Positions 20,048-27,682 of a stretch of DNA of 64,000 bases are shown in pieces; position 1 is the stretch's first letter, and the number at the start of each line of letters is the position of its first letter. The notes beneath the pieces are model-generated. The model saw only the letters and a list, made by a program, of their open reading frames with translations, did not search any database and was not told the DNA's origin. The position numbers were made by a program, and so were the translations under genes. The stretch is from Maledivibacter sp. (lineage in GTDB: Bacteria > Bacillota > Clostridia > Peptostreptococcales > Caminicellaceae), in the NCBI GenBank assembly GCA_025210375.1, contig JAOASB010000003.1, positions 30,427 through 94,426 of the forward strand, written 5' to 3'.

Positions 20048-20989
20048 TTGAAATCTAAAGGGAAAATTTTTTTGCTGATGAGTATTTTGATTATTACTTT
20101 TTTAGCTGGATGTGCTAAAGAAAACTCGACAGTAAAAAAAGAAGATTTTGATGCGTCGATTTATGTAAATAATGAATTTTTAATAACGCCTAATGAATTA
20201 AAGGATTTATTGGGAAGTGAAGAATTAGTACTTCTTGATTGCAATAAGCCTGATATTTACAATAAGCAACATATTCCTGGAGCTGTGAGCATAGGGCTTC
20301 ATACATTCTCAGATAAAACAGGGAAACCAGGGGATCCAGGATGGGGAACCCTTGTAAAAAAACAGGAATTAAAGTCAAGACTTGAAGCATTAGGTATAGA
20401 TAATGATAAAACGGTAGTATTTTATTCAGATGTATTCAAGGGACCGGGAGCTGATGGACGGGCTATTTGGCAGTTAAAGCAAGCTGGTATGGATAATGTG
20501 AAGCTATTAGTTGGAGGACTTTCCTATTGGAAAGAGCTAGGTTATGAAACAACTAACGAAGTATCAAAACCAATTCCGACTTCAGGTGTAGTTCTTAAAG
20601 ACTATGATGAGAGCTATAGTGCAACAAAAGAGTATATATATGAAAATCTAGGAAAGCAAGTCTTAATAGATGTTAGAACAGAAGGGGAATTTAAGGGATC
20701 TCAAAAAGTAGGAGAGCCAAGGGGAGGACATATTAAAGGATCTGAGCATATGCTATGGACAGATATTTTAAATAAAGATGGTACTCCAAAATCTCCAGAT
20801 GAAATTAAGACTATTATGGCTGATATGGGAGTAGGGCCTAAAGATGACTTTACAGTATACTGAACTATGGGTATAAGATCTGGATATACATCCATGATCC
20901 TCAGAGCCGTTGGCTTTGATAAAGTTAGAAATTATGAAGCTTCAATATATGAGTGGGGCGGAGATTTCGATATGCCTATGGAAAAATAG
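20048..20989 (+). CDS. Tandem-rhodanese lipoprotein with in-frame TGA at the catalytic Cys (candidate selenoprotein)
   Basis: Read through one TGA (20861-20863, codon 272), this is a 313-residue lipoprotein (lipobox FLAGC, Cys22) with two rhodanese domains. The first has VVFYSDVFKGPG where an active-site Cys loop would be, so it is probably non-catalytic. The second reads ..DDFTVY-[TGA]-TMGIRSGYTSMILRAVGFD, then EWGG and a TAG stop at 20987-20989. TGA stands exactly where rhodaneses have the catalytic Cys (YCxxGxRS). Everything downstream is well-conserved rhodanese sequence. Either selenocysteine is inserted or the gene suffered a nonsense change of TGT/TGC. A possible SECIS-like stem (20867-20895) follows the TGA. 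The TTG start follows AAGGAGGG. If TGA is a stop, the product is 271 residues without its active site. Confidence 0.75.
20867..20895 (+). promoter_or_regulatory. Candidate bacterial SECIS-like stem-loop after the TGA codon
   Basis: ATGG+GTATA pairs with TATAC+CCAT (2-nt bulge), leaving the loop AGATCTGGA with G at its second position, a feature of bacterial SECIS elements. The loop begins 13 nt after TGA, slightly closer than usual. An alternative fold (GATC/GATC and GGAT/ATCC, loop ATAC) places the loop 23 nt away. Suggestive only. Confidence 0.3.
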
Positions 20990-21006
20990 CATAATTTGTT
21001 TACAAA

Positions 21007-21043
21007 AAAGGATTCCTTTAATTATAGAGGAATCCTTTATTAT
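21007..21043 (+). terminator. Terminator of the TVP38-rhodanese operon
   Basis: AAAGGATTCCT pairs with AGGAATCCTTT, followed by ATTATT. It lies 18 nt after the distal TAG stop of the rhodanese (and about 145 nt after the TGA), consistent with the longer reading frame being the gene. Confidence 0.8.
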
Positions 21044-21053
21044 TAAAACATAT

Positions 21054-21156
21054 ACATAGAGTTTAGGATGAACCTCAATTTATACATATGGAAATATACC
21101 ATGTTTCTGGGGAACTTTGATATGTATAAATCAAGATTTTGACTATAATATCTATA
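21054..21156. repeat. Hairpin repeat family A, copy 2
   Basis: CATAGAGTTTAGGATGAACC then TCAATTTATACATAT at the left are inverted imperfectly at the right (ATATGTATAAATCAAGATTT then TGACTATAATATCTATA). It ends in TCTATA directly against a family B element. Confidence 0.6.
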
Positions 21157-21313
21157 GAGCAAATTACATAATTACTTTCTATAAGAATCATCTACTACAT
21201 GTAGTTTTAAAATCACTAAAGCTATACCACCAAATATGCCATATCTTAAATATTCAAATTAAGGATGATATTCGCATATTAGGTTTAGCCAAGTAAGAGT
21301 TATGCAATTTCCT
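21157..21313 (+). repeat. MITE family B, full-length copy (157 bp)
   Basis: Begins GAGCAAATTACATAATTACT and ends AAGAGTTATGCAATTTCCT. It is flanked by a perfect 5-bp duplication, CTATA (21152-21156 and 21314-21318). The interior contains TCTACTACATGTAGTTTTAA and TTAAGGATGATATTCGCATA, shared with the copies at 36558 and 42943. No coding capacity. Confidence 0.8.
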
Positions 21314-21318
21314 CTATA

Positions 21319-21647
21319 CCTAAAAATCCATATTAAAGCTGAAAAAAACCGAGGCTTAAAAATCTAAAACGGGATTATTTATCTTTTATTAACCATTTAT
21401 TTTGGTGAATTATTGGAGTATTGAATAAGTGAAATAGTGGGCTTTATGATCTATGGATGATGCATAACGAATATCGAAGCCATTGGCTATAGATGACAGA
21501 TGAACAAATAATCTCATATTTTCAACTTAAGCTCTTTAGCTAGATCATCTTTGATATTTTGTAGCTCCATAGTTCTGCTACCGAACCAATCCACACTTTT
21601 AAATAATCAAGCTCCAGTATGTTTCAGCTTAAATATGGATTTTTAGG
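21319..21647. mobile_element. 329-bp element with 26-bp terminal inverted repeats
   Basis: The first 26 bp (CCTAAAAATCCATATTAAAG plus CTGAAA) are inverted at 21622-21647 with one mismatch. The interior has no intact gene; on the minus strand a short stretch reads FKSVDWFGSRTMELQNIKDD then LAKELKLKI before a stop, possibly a relic. No clear target duplication was seen. It ends against the hairpin that closes the neighbouring minus-strand gene. Confidence 0.6.
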
Positions 21648-21676
21648 TTAGCAAAGGGGACTATACCTCTTTGCTA
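21648..21676 (-). terminator. Hairpin at the 3' end of the minus-strand hypothetical gene
   Basis: GTTAGCAAAGAGG pairs with CCCCTTTGCTAAC (minus strand) and overlaps the stop codon. The expected T-tract is absent; the 26-bp repeat of the neighbouring element starts there, so the insertion may have displaced it. Confidence 0.5.
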
Positions 21677-22342
21677 ACTATTTTTATTATTTCTTTTAAA
21701 GGCCTCTACTATGTCCTCCAAGGAATCATGGATATTGTATTCCATCTGGAAATCTACGACCTTTTGAAGCATTACGTTATCTATTGCTTCCGATAGAAGA
21801 TCCGCCTTATTAAGTACTTTTTTGTAAAGTCCCTTTACTATATTCCTGTCATAATTTATTTTTTTAAGAACCTTAACCTCATAGTTATACTGACTTTGAT
21901 TACCTTCGTTGTTTATAAGATATCCAATTCCATCTCTTATGTATTCCTCACTTCTATTTTGAGTAAGGTTTTCTAGGCTATATAATGCAAAGCTGCGAAG
22001 GTTTTTACTATATTCAATGGCAGTATCTAATGGAAGCTTCTCAGAGTTTTCTACCCAGTCAACCAGTATAGTAGATTTAGCCTTGTTTATAGCCATTGAA
22101 AGCTCCATCTTTTTATTTGTTAAAGAATTGATTAAATAAATAATATCCTCAATACCGATATCCAAATCACTTTTTTGTTCAATTAACTTTACTTCATCTT
22201 CCTCACTTTTCAAAACCTTGCTTTTCAAATGCTCTTCTTTTATATCATAAATTAAAGTTTCACTATCCAAATAATTACTCAACCTATCAATTGTTTTCTG
22301 TAAAAAATTTGCATACCTACCGGCTTCCTTAATATTTAGCAT
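21674..22342 (-). CDS. Uncharacterised alpha-helical protein
   Basis: 222 residues, charged and predicted almost wholly helical, with no signal peptide or membrane segment. It starts MLNIKEAGRYANFLQKTIDR, and the middle has IEDIIYLINSLTNKKMELSM followed by AINKAKSTILVDWVEN. No motif or cofactor site is recognised. A ribosome site, GGAGGAATG, precedes the ATG on the minus strand (about 22346-22354). It is transcribed against its neighbours and flanked by repeats. A structural or phage-derived protein is possible; function unknown. Confidence 0.6.
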   Translation of the reverse strand: MLNIKEAGRYANFLQKTIDRLSNYLDSETLIYDIKEEHLKSKVLKSEEDEVKLIEQKSDLDIGIEDIIYLINSLTNKKMELSMAINKAKSTILVDWVENSEKLPLDTAIEYSKNLRSFALYSLENLTQNRSEEYIRDGIGYLINNEGNQSQYNYEVKVLKKINYDRNIVKGLYKKVLNKADLLSEAIDNVMLQKVVDFQMEYNIHDSLEDIVEAFKRNNKNS

Positions 22343-22524
22343 AAATCATTCCTCCAATCTAAAATTTTGGAATAATATAATTATAAGACAAAGTCACAAA
22401 AAGTACAGTATATTAATAAAGATGTAAATTGGTTGTAATAAAGCTGTAAAATTGACAGTGTGTGATAAAATACCCTTTCTTTATAATACTGAGGGTGTCA
22501 AAGGGAAGAGATTGCAAACTTCAA

Positions 22525-22556
22525 ATGTCAACAAAGTAAACGTTGGTAGTTGACAA
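22525..22556 (+). promoter_or_regulatory. BirA (biotin repressor) operator
   Basis: ATGTCAAC - 16 nt - GTTGACAA matches the inverted-repeat BirA operator of Firmicutes (TTGTTAAC-N15/16-GTTAACAA type). The right half overlaps the -35 box of the bioY promoter, so bound BirA-biotinyl-AMP would block RNA polymerase. This predicts biotin-dependent repression of bioY-bioB. Confidence 0.75.
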
Positions 22557-22578
22557 TGCGAGTTCCTTAAGTTACTAT
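22550..22578 (+). promoter_or_regulatory. bioY-bioB promoter
   Basis: TTGACA (22550-22555), 17 nt, TACTAT (22573-22578), about 35 nt upstream of the bioY start. Confidence 0.6.
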
Positions 22579-22612
22579 ATATATGTAATACATAAATGAA
22601 GGGAGACTGACT

Positions 22613-23185
22613 ATGAAATTAAGTACACGTGATATGATTCTAGTAGCTTTATTTGCAGCACTTACTGCCATAGGAGCCTATTTAGTTATTCCCACACAGC
22701 CAGTTCCGTTTACACTACAAATTTTATTCTGTATGTACGCAGGAGTATTTTTAGGAGCAAGATTAGGTTTTTTATCACAGGTAGTTTATATTTTAATGGG
22801 ATTAATAGGACTTCCTGTATTTGCAGGGGGTACGGGAGGATTTTTCTATATACTAAAACCTACATTTGGTTACCTCATAGGATTTATTTTATGTGCTGCT
22901 ATTATTGGAAAGATAACTGAAAATATTAGTGAGATTAAAGGGGTTATAGGGTTTTTTAAGATTTTTACCGCAGGAGCAATAGGACTTTTTGTCGTTTATG
23001 CAGTCGGAGTTCCATATTTATATGGAATAGTTAATTTTTACTTAGGCAATGCAATGTCATTTGAAGCTGCAATGAAGGCTGGTCTTTATCCATTTATAAT
23101 ACAGGATTTGATCAAGGTAGGTATAGTTGCATTTACATCCATATTTGTTATACCAGCTATTAGAAGAGCAGGATTTATTAAATAG
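22613..23185 (+). CDS. bioY: Biotin transporter S component BioY
   Basis: 190-residue integral membrane protein with six hydrophobic helices, the substrate-binding S component that captures biotin for an ECF-type importer. Family marks are MILVALFAALTAIGAYLVIP, the VPFTLQ segment and GARLGFLSQVVYILMGLIGL. GGGAGACTGACT precedes the ATG. It lies 50 nt upstream of bioB under one promoter with a BirA operator, so uptake and synthesis are co-regulated. The EcfA/EcfT energising subunits are not in the window and are probably shared, encoded elsewhere. Confidence 0.95.
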   Translation: MKLSTRDMILVALFAALTAIGAYLVIPTQPVPFTLQILFCMYAGVFLGARLGFLSQVVYILMGLIGLPVFAGGTGGFFYILKPTFGYLIGFILCAAIIGKITENISEIKGVIGFFKIFTAGAIGLFVVYAVGVPYLYGIVNFYLGNAMSFEAAMKAGLYPFIIQDLIKVGIVAFTSIFVIPAIRRAGFIK

Positions 23186-23235
23186 CTTAAAAGTGATGGA
23201 TAATAGACCAAATTTGAAAAGGAGTTATATTCCAT

Positions 23236-24213
23236 ATGAGAAAACTAATAATGGATATCACAGATAGGATACTAAAGGGTGGAAAAATTAAAACTGAAGA
23301 AGCACTAAAACTAATAAATATAAATGAAGACGATATGGAATCCTTAGAGTCCTTATTTCAAGGGGCAAATGCAATAAGAAAAAGGTTTGTTGGCAAGAAG
23401 GCTGACCTATGCACCATAATGAATACAAGATCTGGAAAATGCTCCGAGGATTGCAAGTTTTGTGCGCAATCTTCCCATTATAAAACTGGCGTAGATGAGT
23501 ATGAGCTTTTAGACTATGATAAAATTTTAGAAAGAGCAAAGGAAATGGAAGAAGCAGGGGTTCATAGATTTTCCCTGGTAACTAGTGGAAGGGGAATGCA
23601 AAATAAAGATTTTGAAGCAATCGTAGAAATATACCAGAAACTTAGTAGAGATACTAATCTAAAGCTATGCGCTTCCCATGGCATAATAGACTATGATCAG
23701 GCTATAAGATTAAAGGAAGCTGGAGTCCAAATGTATCATCATAATGTGGAAGCCTGTAAGGATTATTATAGTGATATATGCACCACCCATACCTATGAAG
23801 ATAGAATAGACACTATAGAAGCTGTAATGAACTCTGGTCTTGAGATTTGTTGTGGTGGTATCTTAGGAATGGGCGAAACTAAAGAGGATAGGATAAAGAT
23901 GGCATTTGAAATAAAGGATCTAGGGGTAAAATCCGTGCCTTTAAATGTACTTAGTCCTATTAAGGGAACACCATTAGAGGATACAGAGCTATTGGCACCT
24001 AATGAAATTTTGAAGACGATGGCACTATATAGATATATCATTCCAGACTGCTATATAAGATATGCTGGGGGAAGAATGGCTTTGAAGGAAAAGCAGAATA
24101 TAGGATTTAAGGCAGGAGTAAACGGTGCATTAACAGGAAATTATTTGACAACCATAGGTAATAATATAAAACAGGATAAGGAAATGATTATATGTGAAGG
24201 ATTTGATTTATAA
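23236..24213 (+). CDS. bioB: Biotin synthase
   Basis: 325-residue radical-SAM enzyme that inserts sulfur into dethiobiotin. The radical SAM cluster motif is CSEDCKFCAQSSHY. Conserved LVTSGRG, MYHHNVEA and the C-terminal YIRYAGGRMALKEKQNIGFK are present. GGAG lies about 12 nt before ATG 23236; ATG 23251 (MDITDRIL) is an alternative. It is the last gene of the bioY-bioB unit. No bioF/A/D are present, so the cell may import or salvage dethiobiotin or encode those genes elsewhere. Confidence 0.97.
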   Translation: MRKLIMDITDRILKGGKIKTEEALKLININEDDMESLESLFQGANAIRKRFVGKKADLCTIMNTRSGKCSEDCKFCAQSSHYKTGVDEYELLDYDKILERAKEMEEAGVHRFSLVTSGRGMQNKDFEAIVEIYQKLSRDTNLKLCASHGIIDYDQAIRLKEAGVQMYHHNVEACKDYYSDICTTHTYEDRIDTIEAVMNSGLEICCGGILGMGETKEDRIKMAFEIKDLGVKSVPLNVLSPIKGTPLEDTELLAPNEILKTMALYRYIIPDCYIRYAGGRMALKEKQNIGFKAGVNGALTGNYLTTIGNNIKQDKEMIICEGFDL

Positions 24214-24230
24214 TAGCTATTGAGGATTTT

Positions 24231-24259
24231 AAAAAGGAGAAATTGAGCATTCTCCTTTT
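24231..24259 (+). terminator. Terminator of bioY-bioB
   Basis: AAAAAGGAGAA pairs with TTCTCCTTTT around a 9-nt loop. The T-run lies inside the stem and is short, so termination strength is uncertain. Confidence 0.6.
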
Positions 24260-24398
24260 AATCAAGGACTTAAATCTATGGGGCATAATTGTGACAAGGG
24301 CTGATATAGGAGCTATAAATAACAAATATGGTCGATAATGATATAAAGCTTGTTCTTACCTGTTGTTTTTCGCCACATCATACAATACACTCTGAATA

Positions 24399-24426
24399 TT
24401 GACAAATTTTTTAGTTGTTATATAAT
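24399..24426 (+). promoter_or_regulatory. Promoter of the HxlR-type regulator
   Basis: TTGACA (24399-24404), 16 nt, TATAAT (24421-24426), 28 nt upstream of the start codon. Confidence 0.65.
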
Positions 24427-24454
24427 AAATAATAAATATACAGAGGTGAATGTG

Positions 24455-24850
24455 ATGGGAAAACTTCAAAATGAGTATAGATGTTCTCTTCAGCTTGCTA
24501 TAGATATACTTGGTGGTAAATGGAAGATGAGAATTATTTGGTATCTTTTAGATGGAACCAAGAGGTTTTCTGATTTTGCACGGAAAATACCAAACATTTC
24601 CCAAAAAACCCTTACACAGCAGCTGCGGGAACTTGAAAACAAAGATATCATCTCAAGAAAGATATATGCTGAAATGCCACCTCGTGTTGAATATACTCTA
24701 ACAGAATACGGCTATCAATTATCAGATGTTTTGAAAGGACTGAGTAATTGGTCTCATCAATACGCAATCGACAAAGATATTCCTGTAAGCACACGAAAGA
24801 AAAACAACATAAAGATAGATGATGGTGAGGAGCAAATAATAGATCAGTAA
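24455..24850 (+). CDS. HxlR-family winged-helix transcriptional regulator
   Basis: 131-residue MarR-like winged helix of the HxlR family: CSLQLAIDILGGKWKMRIIW then FSDFARKIPNISQKTLTQQL and the wing PPRVEYTLTEYG. The conserved N-terminal Cys (C10) is the usual redox- or electrophile-sensing residue. ATG 24455 is chosen because GAGGTG precedes it; an upstream in-frame extension starts before the promoter and is unlikely. Members often sense reactive aldehydes or quinones and regulate an adjacent reductase. Here the FAH hydrolase and nitroreductase lie downstream, so they are possible targets. Confidence 0.9.
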   Translation: MGKLQNEYRCSLQLAIDILGGKWKMRIIWYLLDGTKRFSDFARKIPNISQKTLTQQLRELENKDIISRKIYAEMPPRVEYTLTEYGYQLSDVLKGLSNWSHQYAIDKDIPVSTRKKNNIKIDDGEEQIIDQ

Positions 24851-24895
24851 CGAAATTGAATTTATATTTTGTCTTTTACTATAATCAATAGGTAG

Positions 24896-24932
24896 ACTTG
24901 TGTTTGAATAAAAATCAGAACACAAGTTTTTT
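24896..24932 (+). terminator. Terminator of the HxlR-type regulator
   Basis: ACTTGTGTT pairs with AACACAAGT, followed by TTTTTATTT. Confidence 0.8.
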
Positions 24933-25146
24933 ATTTAAAATATTTTTTATAAAAAAATTTGAGGTGTAAAGATAGTTTTTTGAACAAATAGTGATGTAGT
25001 TCAATCTTTCTTCTAATATATGTTTTGAGAAAATTCTTTGTAGACTTAATGAAAAGCAATTAATTTATTCATAAATGTTAAAGGATTTAGAAAAATTATA
25101 TAGAAATTTTAAATATAATTTATTAATTATGAAAGGGAGAATGGAT

Positions 25147-26046
25147 ATGTATTTTATAACCTATATACATGATAATACAGAGGAAATAGGGATTGTTTTA
25201 AAACAGCAGAAAAGAATTTTTCCTATGAAAGAAGTATTTAAATACATAGATATGAATTGTCCTGAAACAATGAATGATTTCATTGACATTGCAGCTGATA
25301 ATTTGATAAAAGATATAAAGGGAGTACTCAATGACGGAAAACTTAAAGGAATACCAGAAGAAGATGTAAAGCTTTCTGCTCCTATACCCTATCCAAGAAG
25401 AAATATTATTTGTCTCGGTAAAAACTATATAGATCATGCTAAGGAGACTAGGGGAATCCCGGGCGGTACCGATGACATACCAAAGTCCCCGATTTATTTT
25501 TCAAAAATTGCAGCTCCCGCAATAAGTGATGGAGATATTATCTTAAACCATAGTGAGATAACGGATATGGTTGATTATGAGGTTGAACTTGCTGTTATTA
25601 TTGGAAAAGATGGTATTAATATAAAGGCCCAAGAAGCTGAGGAGCATATATTTGGATACACTATTGTAAATGATGTATCGGCTAGAGATGTTCAAATGAA
25701 GCATGGACAATGGTTTAAAGGGAAAAGCCTTAAAACCCATTGTCCAATGGGACCATATATTGCCCACAAAACTTTAATTCCATTCCCAATAGAACTTGAT
25801 ATTACCTGTAAAGTAAATAATGAGATTCGACAAAATTCTAATACAAAGAACTTAATATTTGACATACCATATATAATTAGTGATTTATCCAAGGGAATGG
25901 GGTTAAGGGCTGGAGATATAATCATTACTGGTACTCCAGCAGGAGTTGGTTTAGGATTTAACCCATGTAAGTATCTAAGACCTGGGGATAAGGTAGAGTG
26001 TTATATTGAAAAAATAGGAACCCTAACTAATATGGTTGAAGAATAA
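25147..26046 (+). CDS. Fumarylacetoacetate hydrolase (FAH) family protein
   Basis: 299-residue member of the FAH superfamily (fumarylpyruvate/acylpyruvate hydrolase, oxaloacetate tautomerase/decarboxylase type). An N-terminal cap domain precedes the core: NIICLGKNYIDHAKE, then SPIYFSKIAAPAISDGD, the metal-binding DYEVELAVIIGKDG, and GYTIVNDVSARDVQ. The C-terminus has GDIIITGTPAGVGLGF. ATG 25147 is preferred: AAAGGGAGA is 7 nt upstream, whereas ATG 25141 abuts it. The exact substrate cannot be read from sequence. The AT-rich gap before it shows nothing else. Confidence 0.88.
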   Translation: MYFITYIHDNTEEIGIVLKQQKRIFPMKEVFKYIDMNCPETMNDFIDIAADNLIKDIKGVLNDGKLKGIPEEDVKLSAPIPYPRRNIICLGKNYIDHAKETRGIPGGTDDIPKSPIYFSKIAAPAISDGDIILNHSEITDMVDYEVELAVIIGKDGINIKAQEAEEHIFGYTIVNDVSARDVQMKHGQWFKGKSLKTHCPMGPYIAHKTLIPFPIELDITCKVNNEIRQNSNTKNLIFDIPYIISDLSKGMGLRAGDIIITGTPAGVGLGFNPCKYLRPGDKVECYIEKIGTLTNMVEE

Positions 26047-26110
26047 TAGTATAAACCTATCCTAAATTCTTATAAAATTCATAAAATAAAGTTTTAATAT
26101 AACAATAATA

Positions 26111-26214
26111 TATAGAGATTCCAGTCAAAACTCTAATTTATACATGTCCAAAACTCCCACAAACACTGAGTATTTGTACATGTATAAATTAATTGTTTAA
26201 CTGGAATATCTATA
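26111..26214. repeat. Hairpin repeat family A, copy 3
   Basis: TATAGAGATTCCAGTCAAAA then CTCTAATTTATACATGT is inverted as ACATGTATAAATTAATTGTT then TAACTGGAATATCTATA. About 37-nt arms close a short loop. It is followed immediately by a second copy. Confidence 0.75.
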
Positions 26215-26316
26215 TAGATTTCCCAAAGTTAAACTTAATTTATACATCTCAAAATATCCGATGATTCTAGGGATTTTTGATGTGTATAAATTAATTGTTT
26301 AACTGGAATATCTATA
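26213..26316. repeat. Hairpin repeat family A, copy 4
   Basis: Head-to-tail with copy 3. The right arm (TATAAATTAATTGTTTAACT then GGAATATCTATA) is identical to that of copy 3, while the left arm and centre differ. It ends 45 bp before the nitroreductase start, so it may supply part of the promoter region. Confidence 0.75.
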
Positions 26317-26360
26317 GTGTATATATTAAATACAGAAATAAGAATTTAGGAGGCTTAATT

Positions 26361-27257
26361 ATGAAGGTAAATAAAGTGATCAAGGATACAAGATCGGTAA
26401 GGGAATATAAGGACAAAAAAATAGATACAGGTGTTATAAATCAGCTGTTGGATGATTTGAATAGGAATAGAGCCTTAAAGAAAGATATAAAAATGGATTT
26501 TGGCTTCATGGACAATGGAAAGGAAGCCTTCGAAAAGCTAGATGGTCTTGTGGGATATTTTGGAAAGTTTATTAAGGCACCCCATTATATTTATATCACT
26601 TCAGAGGTTGAAGACGGATATCTAGAGAATGCAGGTTATCTAGGTGAGGAGCTTATTTTAAGGGCTACTGATCTGGGACTCGGCTCATGCTGGATAGAGG
26701 TTTCTGAAAATATAAGCAAGGTAAAGGATATTTTGGATATCCAAGAAGATAGGGATATCATAGGACTATTGGCGATTGGCTATCCTAAAAAGGGATCAAA
26801 GGTTGCAGGCATGTATGATGTCAAGGGAAAAAGTGTATCCCCATTAACCCAGTATGGATATCCAAATATAGATATTAAATATGCAGATGCCCCTGTAAGT
26901 GAGAGAATCTCCATCGAAGACATGGCATATATTAAGGATTGGGGTAAAAAAGCAACAATTGATGATTTAGAAAATAGGGGTATGGCTGAGGTGTTTTATT
27001 ACATGAGATTAGCACCTTCATGGGGGAATAGACAACCTTGGAAGTTTATAATAGATGGAGAGAGGATTGTTTTGGCTGTTAGCAAGGATGAAAAAATTAC
27101 GGAAAGAACAGCAAAAATTGAAGCAGGAATAGCAATGTTATATTTTGAACTTATGATTCATCAGGTAGGTATTCCCGGTGGATGGATATTAGAAAAACCC
27201 GAAAAGAATTACAATATACCAAGGAGCTATTTTGTAGCTGGATATTATAGAATTTAA
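26361..27257 (+). CDS. Nitroreductase-family flavoprotein (TM1586 type)
   Basis: 298-residue FMN-dependent nitroreductase-fold protein. The N-terminal half begins VIKDTRSVREYKDKKIDTGV, and GEELILRATDLGLGSCWI is typical of the family. The second half repeats the fold imperfectly (MRLAPSWGNRQPWKFIID), as in the single-chain pseudo-dimeric TM1586-type subfamily, so one polypeptide may form both halves of the FMN site. TTAGGAGGCTTAATT precedes ATG 26361; the in-frame upstream extension falls inside a repeat and is not used. The substrate is unknown (nitro compounds, quinones or flavins are typical). Confidence 0.87.
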   Translation: MKVNKVIKDTRSVREYKDKKIDTGVINQLLDDLNRNRALKKDIKMDFGFMDNGKEAFEKLDGLVGYFGKFIKAPHYIYITSEVEDGYLENAGYLGEELILRATDLGLGSCWIEVSENISKVKDILDIQEDRDIIGLLAIGYPKKGSKVAGMYDVKGKSVSPLTQYGYPNIDIKYADAPVSERISIEDMAYIKDWGKKATIDDLENRGMAEVFYYMRLAPSWGNRQPWKFIIDGERIVLAVSKDEKITERTAKIEAGIAMLYFELMIHQVGIPGGWILEKPEKNYNIPRSYFVAGYYRI

Positions 27258-27272
27258 TTATGCAATTTGCTC
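27257..27272 (-). repeat. MITE family B, end-only relic
   Basis: ATTATGCAATTTGCTC directly follows the nitroreductase stop and matches the last 16 bp of one end of the family. No second end or target duplication was found. Confidence 0.4.
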
Positions 27273-27682
27273 AATTAACATTATAGACTTTATCTATAAT
27301 GGGATATGGTCCTGTGGATATTTTAGGGATATATGTTGAAGGACAGTTCTTTGAGGACAGACTTAGGGTGTTTCAGAATAAATGAAGCTTCAGATTTTGA
27401 AATTTTACCCATTTGGATGGTACTAATGTACGTGCCAAGTCGGTGGAATATCAAATGACAAAGAAATTTATCATTCTGAGATGCCCTATTTCAATATCTA
27501 GAATAGGAGAACCCCCTTGGAGTGGAATAATGAGTAAAGAATTATAATAAAATCATTGTAAATTCTTTTTAACCACTTTATACTTAATATGAGTTAATAT
27601 GTAAGTATAAAGTATATATGGACTTATACAAAATTAATAAAAGCACTGTATAGGTATCAATTTATAAAAGGGAGAAGATTTT
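27273..27682. other. Intergenic region of about 410 bp without a recognised gene
   Basis: TTATAGACTTTATCTATAAT at about 27281 resembles the first hairpin of the 151-bp structured element but nothing else of it is present. An ATG-started run of about 27 codons (about 27301-27384) has no ribosome site and no known motif. The end of the region should hold the promoter of the L,D-transpeptidase gene, whose ribosome site is AAAGGGAGAAG. Confidence 0.35.
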
